This document shows, piece by piece, positions 5,492 through 5,545 of a stretch of DNA of 5,545 bases. Source of the DNA: Bifidobacteriaceae bacterium (lineage in GTDB: Bacteria > Actinomycetota > Actinomycetes > Actinomycetales > WQXJ01); contig JAITJY010000377.1 of assembly GCA_031278675.1 (NCBI GenBank), forward strand, positions 1-5,545, written 5' to 3'. The position numbers were made by a program, and so were the translations under genes. Under the pieces are notes generated by a model. It saw only the letters and a list, made by a program, of their open reading frames with translations. It did no database searches and was not told the origin of the DNA. The number at the start of each line of letters is the position of its first letter. Positions within the stretch are counted from its first letter, which is position 1.

Positions 5492-5545
5492 CAGGCGGGT
5501 GACCAGCCTAAACGCTCGCCGCCGATGACGTGCCCATGGACGTGG
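5491..5545 (-). CDS. HIT-family (histidine triad) nucleotide hydrolase/transferase, C-terminal fragment
   Basis: Partial gene; only the last 17 codons and the TGA stop are inside the window. Reading the minus strand from 5544 gives HVHGHVIGGERLGWSPA and a stop. This contains the histidine triad HxHxH followed by two hydrophobic or small residues and the GG..LGW..P ending typical of Hint/HIT proteins. In this family the central His of the triad attacks the alpha-phosphate of nucleotide phosphoramidates or related nucleotide conjugates; the enzymes are small and cytosolic. The stop TGA shares its final A with the ATG of phoH (TGATG), so translation of the two is probably coupled. A HIT gene directly before phoH is a familiar actinobacterial arrangement. 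The family call rests on a short but diagnostic segment; the substrate cannot be told. Confidence 0.8.
   Translation of the reverse strand, partial: HVHGHVIGGERLGWSPA

Overview
The window reads as a high-GC actinobacterial chromosome segment. The basis is the gene order HIT protein - phoH - ybeY - CNNM/CBS protein - era, which I know from Actinomycetota, together with actinobacterial-looking protein sequences (the PTDVMSFPMDELRP block in YbeY, TKTD as the G4 motif of Era), GTG and TTG starts, and a GC-rich composition. I cannot name the genus. All supported genes lie on the minus strand; the many plus-strand open frames are shadows of GC-rich coding sequence.

Layout along the minus strand, from right to left. 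5545-5491: last 17 codons of a HIT-family protein, cut by the window edge. 5491-4463: PhoH-like ATPase. 4462-4010: YbeY, an rRNA-maturation endoribonuclease. 3992-2439 (alternative start 4013): membrane protein of the CNNM/CorC/HlyC family with two CBS domains and an unusual Arg/Asp/Ser repeat tail. 2451-1294: Era, a ribosome-assembly GTPase carrying a repeat-encoded insert of about 85 residues. 1293-1091: a 203-base spacer with a direct repeat and three similar small hairpins. 1090-1: alpha/beta hydrolase with a full catalytic triad and the beginning of a C-terminal hydrophobic segment, cut by the left edge.

The first five genes are spaced like one translationally coupled operon: 1-base overlap, 0-base junction, 17-base gap, 13-base overlap. 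YbeY and Era both act on 16S rRNA and the small ribosomal subunit, and PhoH-like ATPases commonly sit beside ybeY, so the operon is mainly a ribosome-maturation and RNA-metabolism unit with a membrane transport or sensing protein embedded in it. The hydrolase follows a spacer and may have its own promoter.

The unusual content is repeat expansion in otherwise conserved housekeeping genes. A 15-bp minisatellite is inserted in frame in era between the G4 and G5 GTPase motifs. A second coding repeat, including a 45-bp tandem duplication, builds the C-terminal tail of the CBS protein. The spacer after era contains its own repeat whose hairpin stems show a compensatory base change. The hydrolase gene also switches from C-ending to T-ending codons part way through. 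I found no CRISPR array, tRNA, rRNA, insertion sequence or defence system here.
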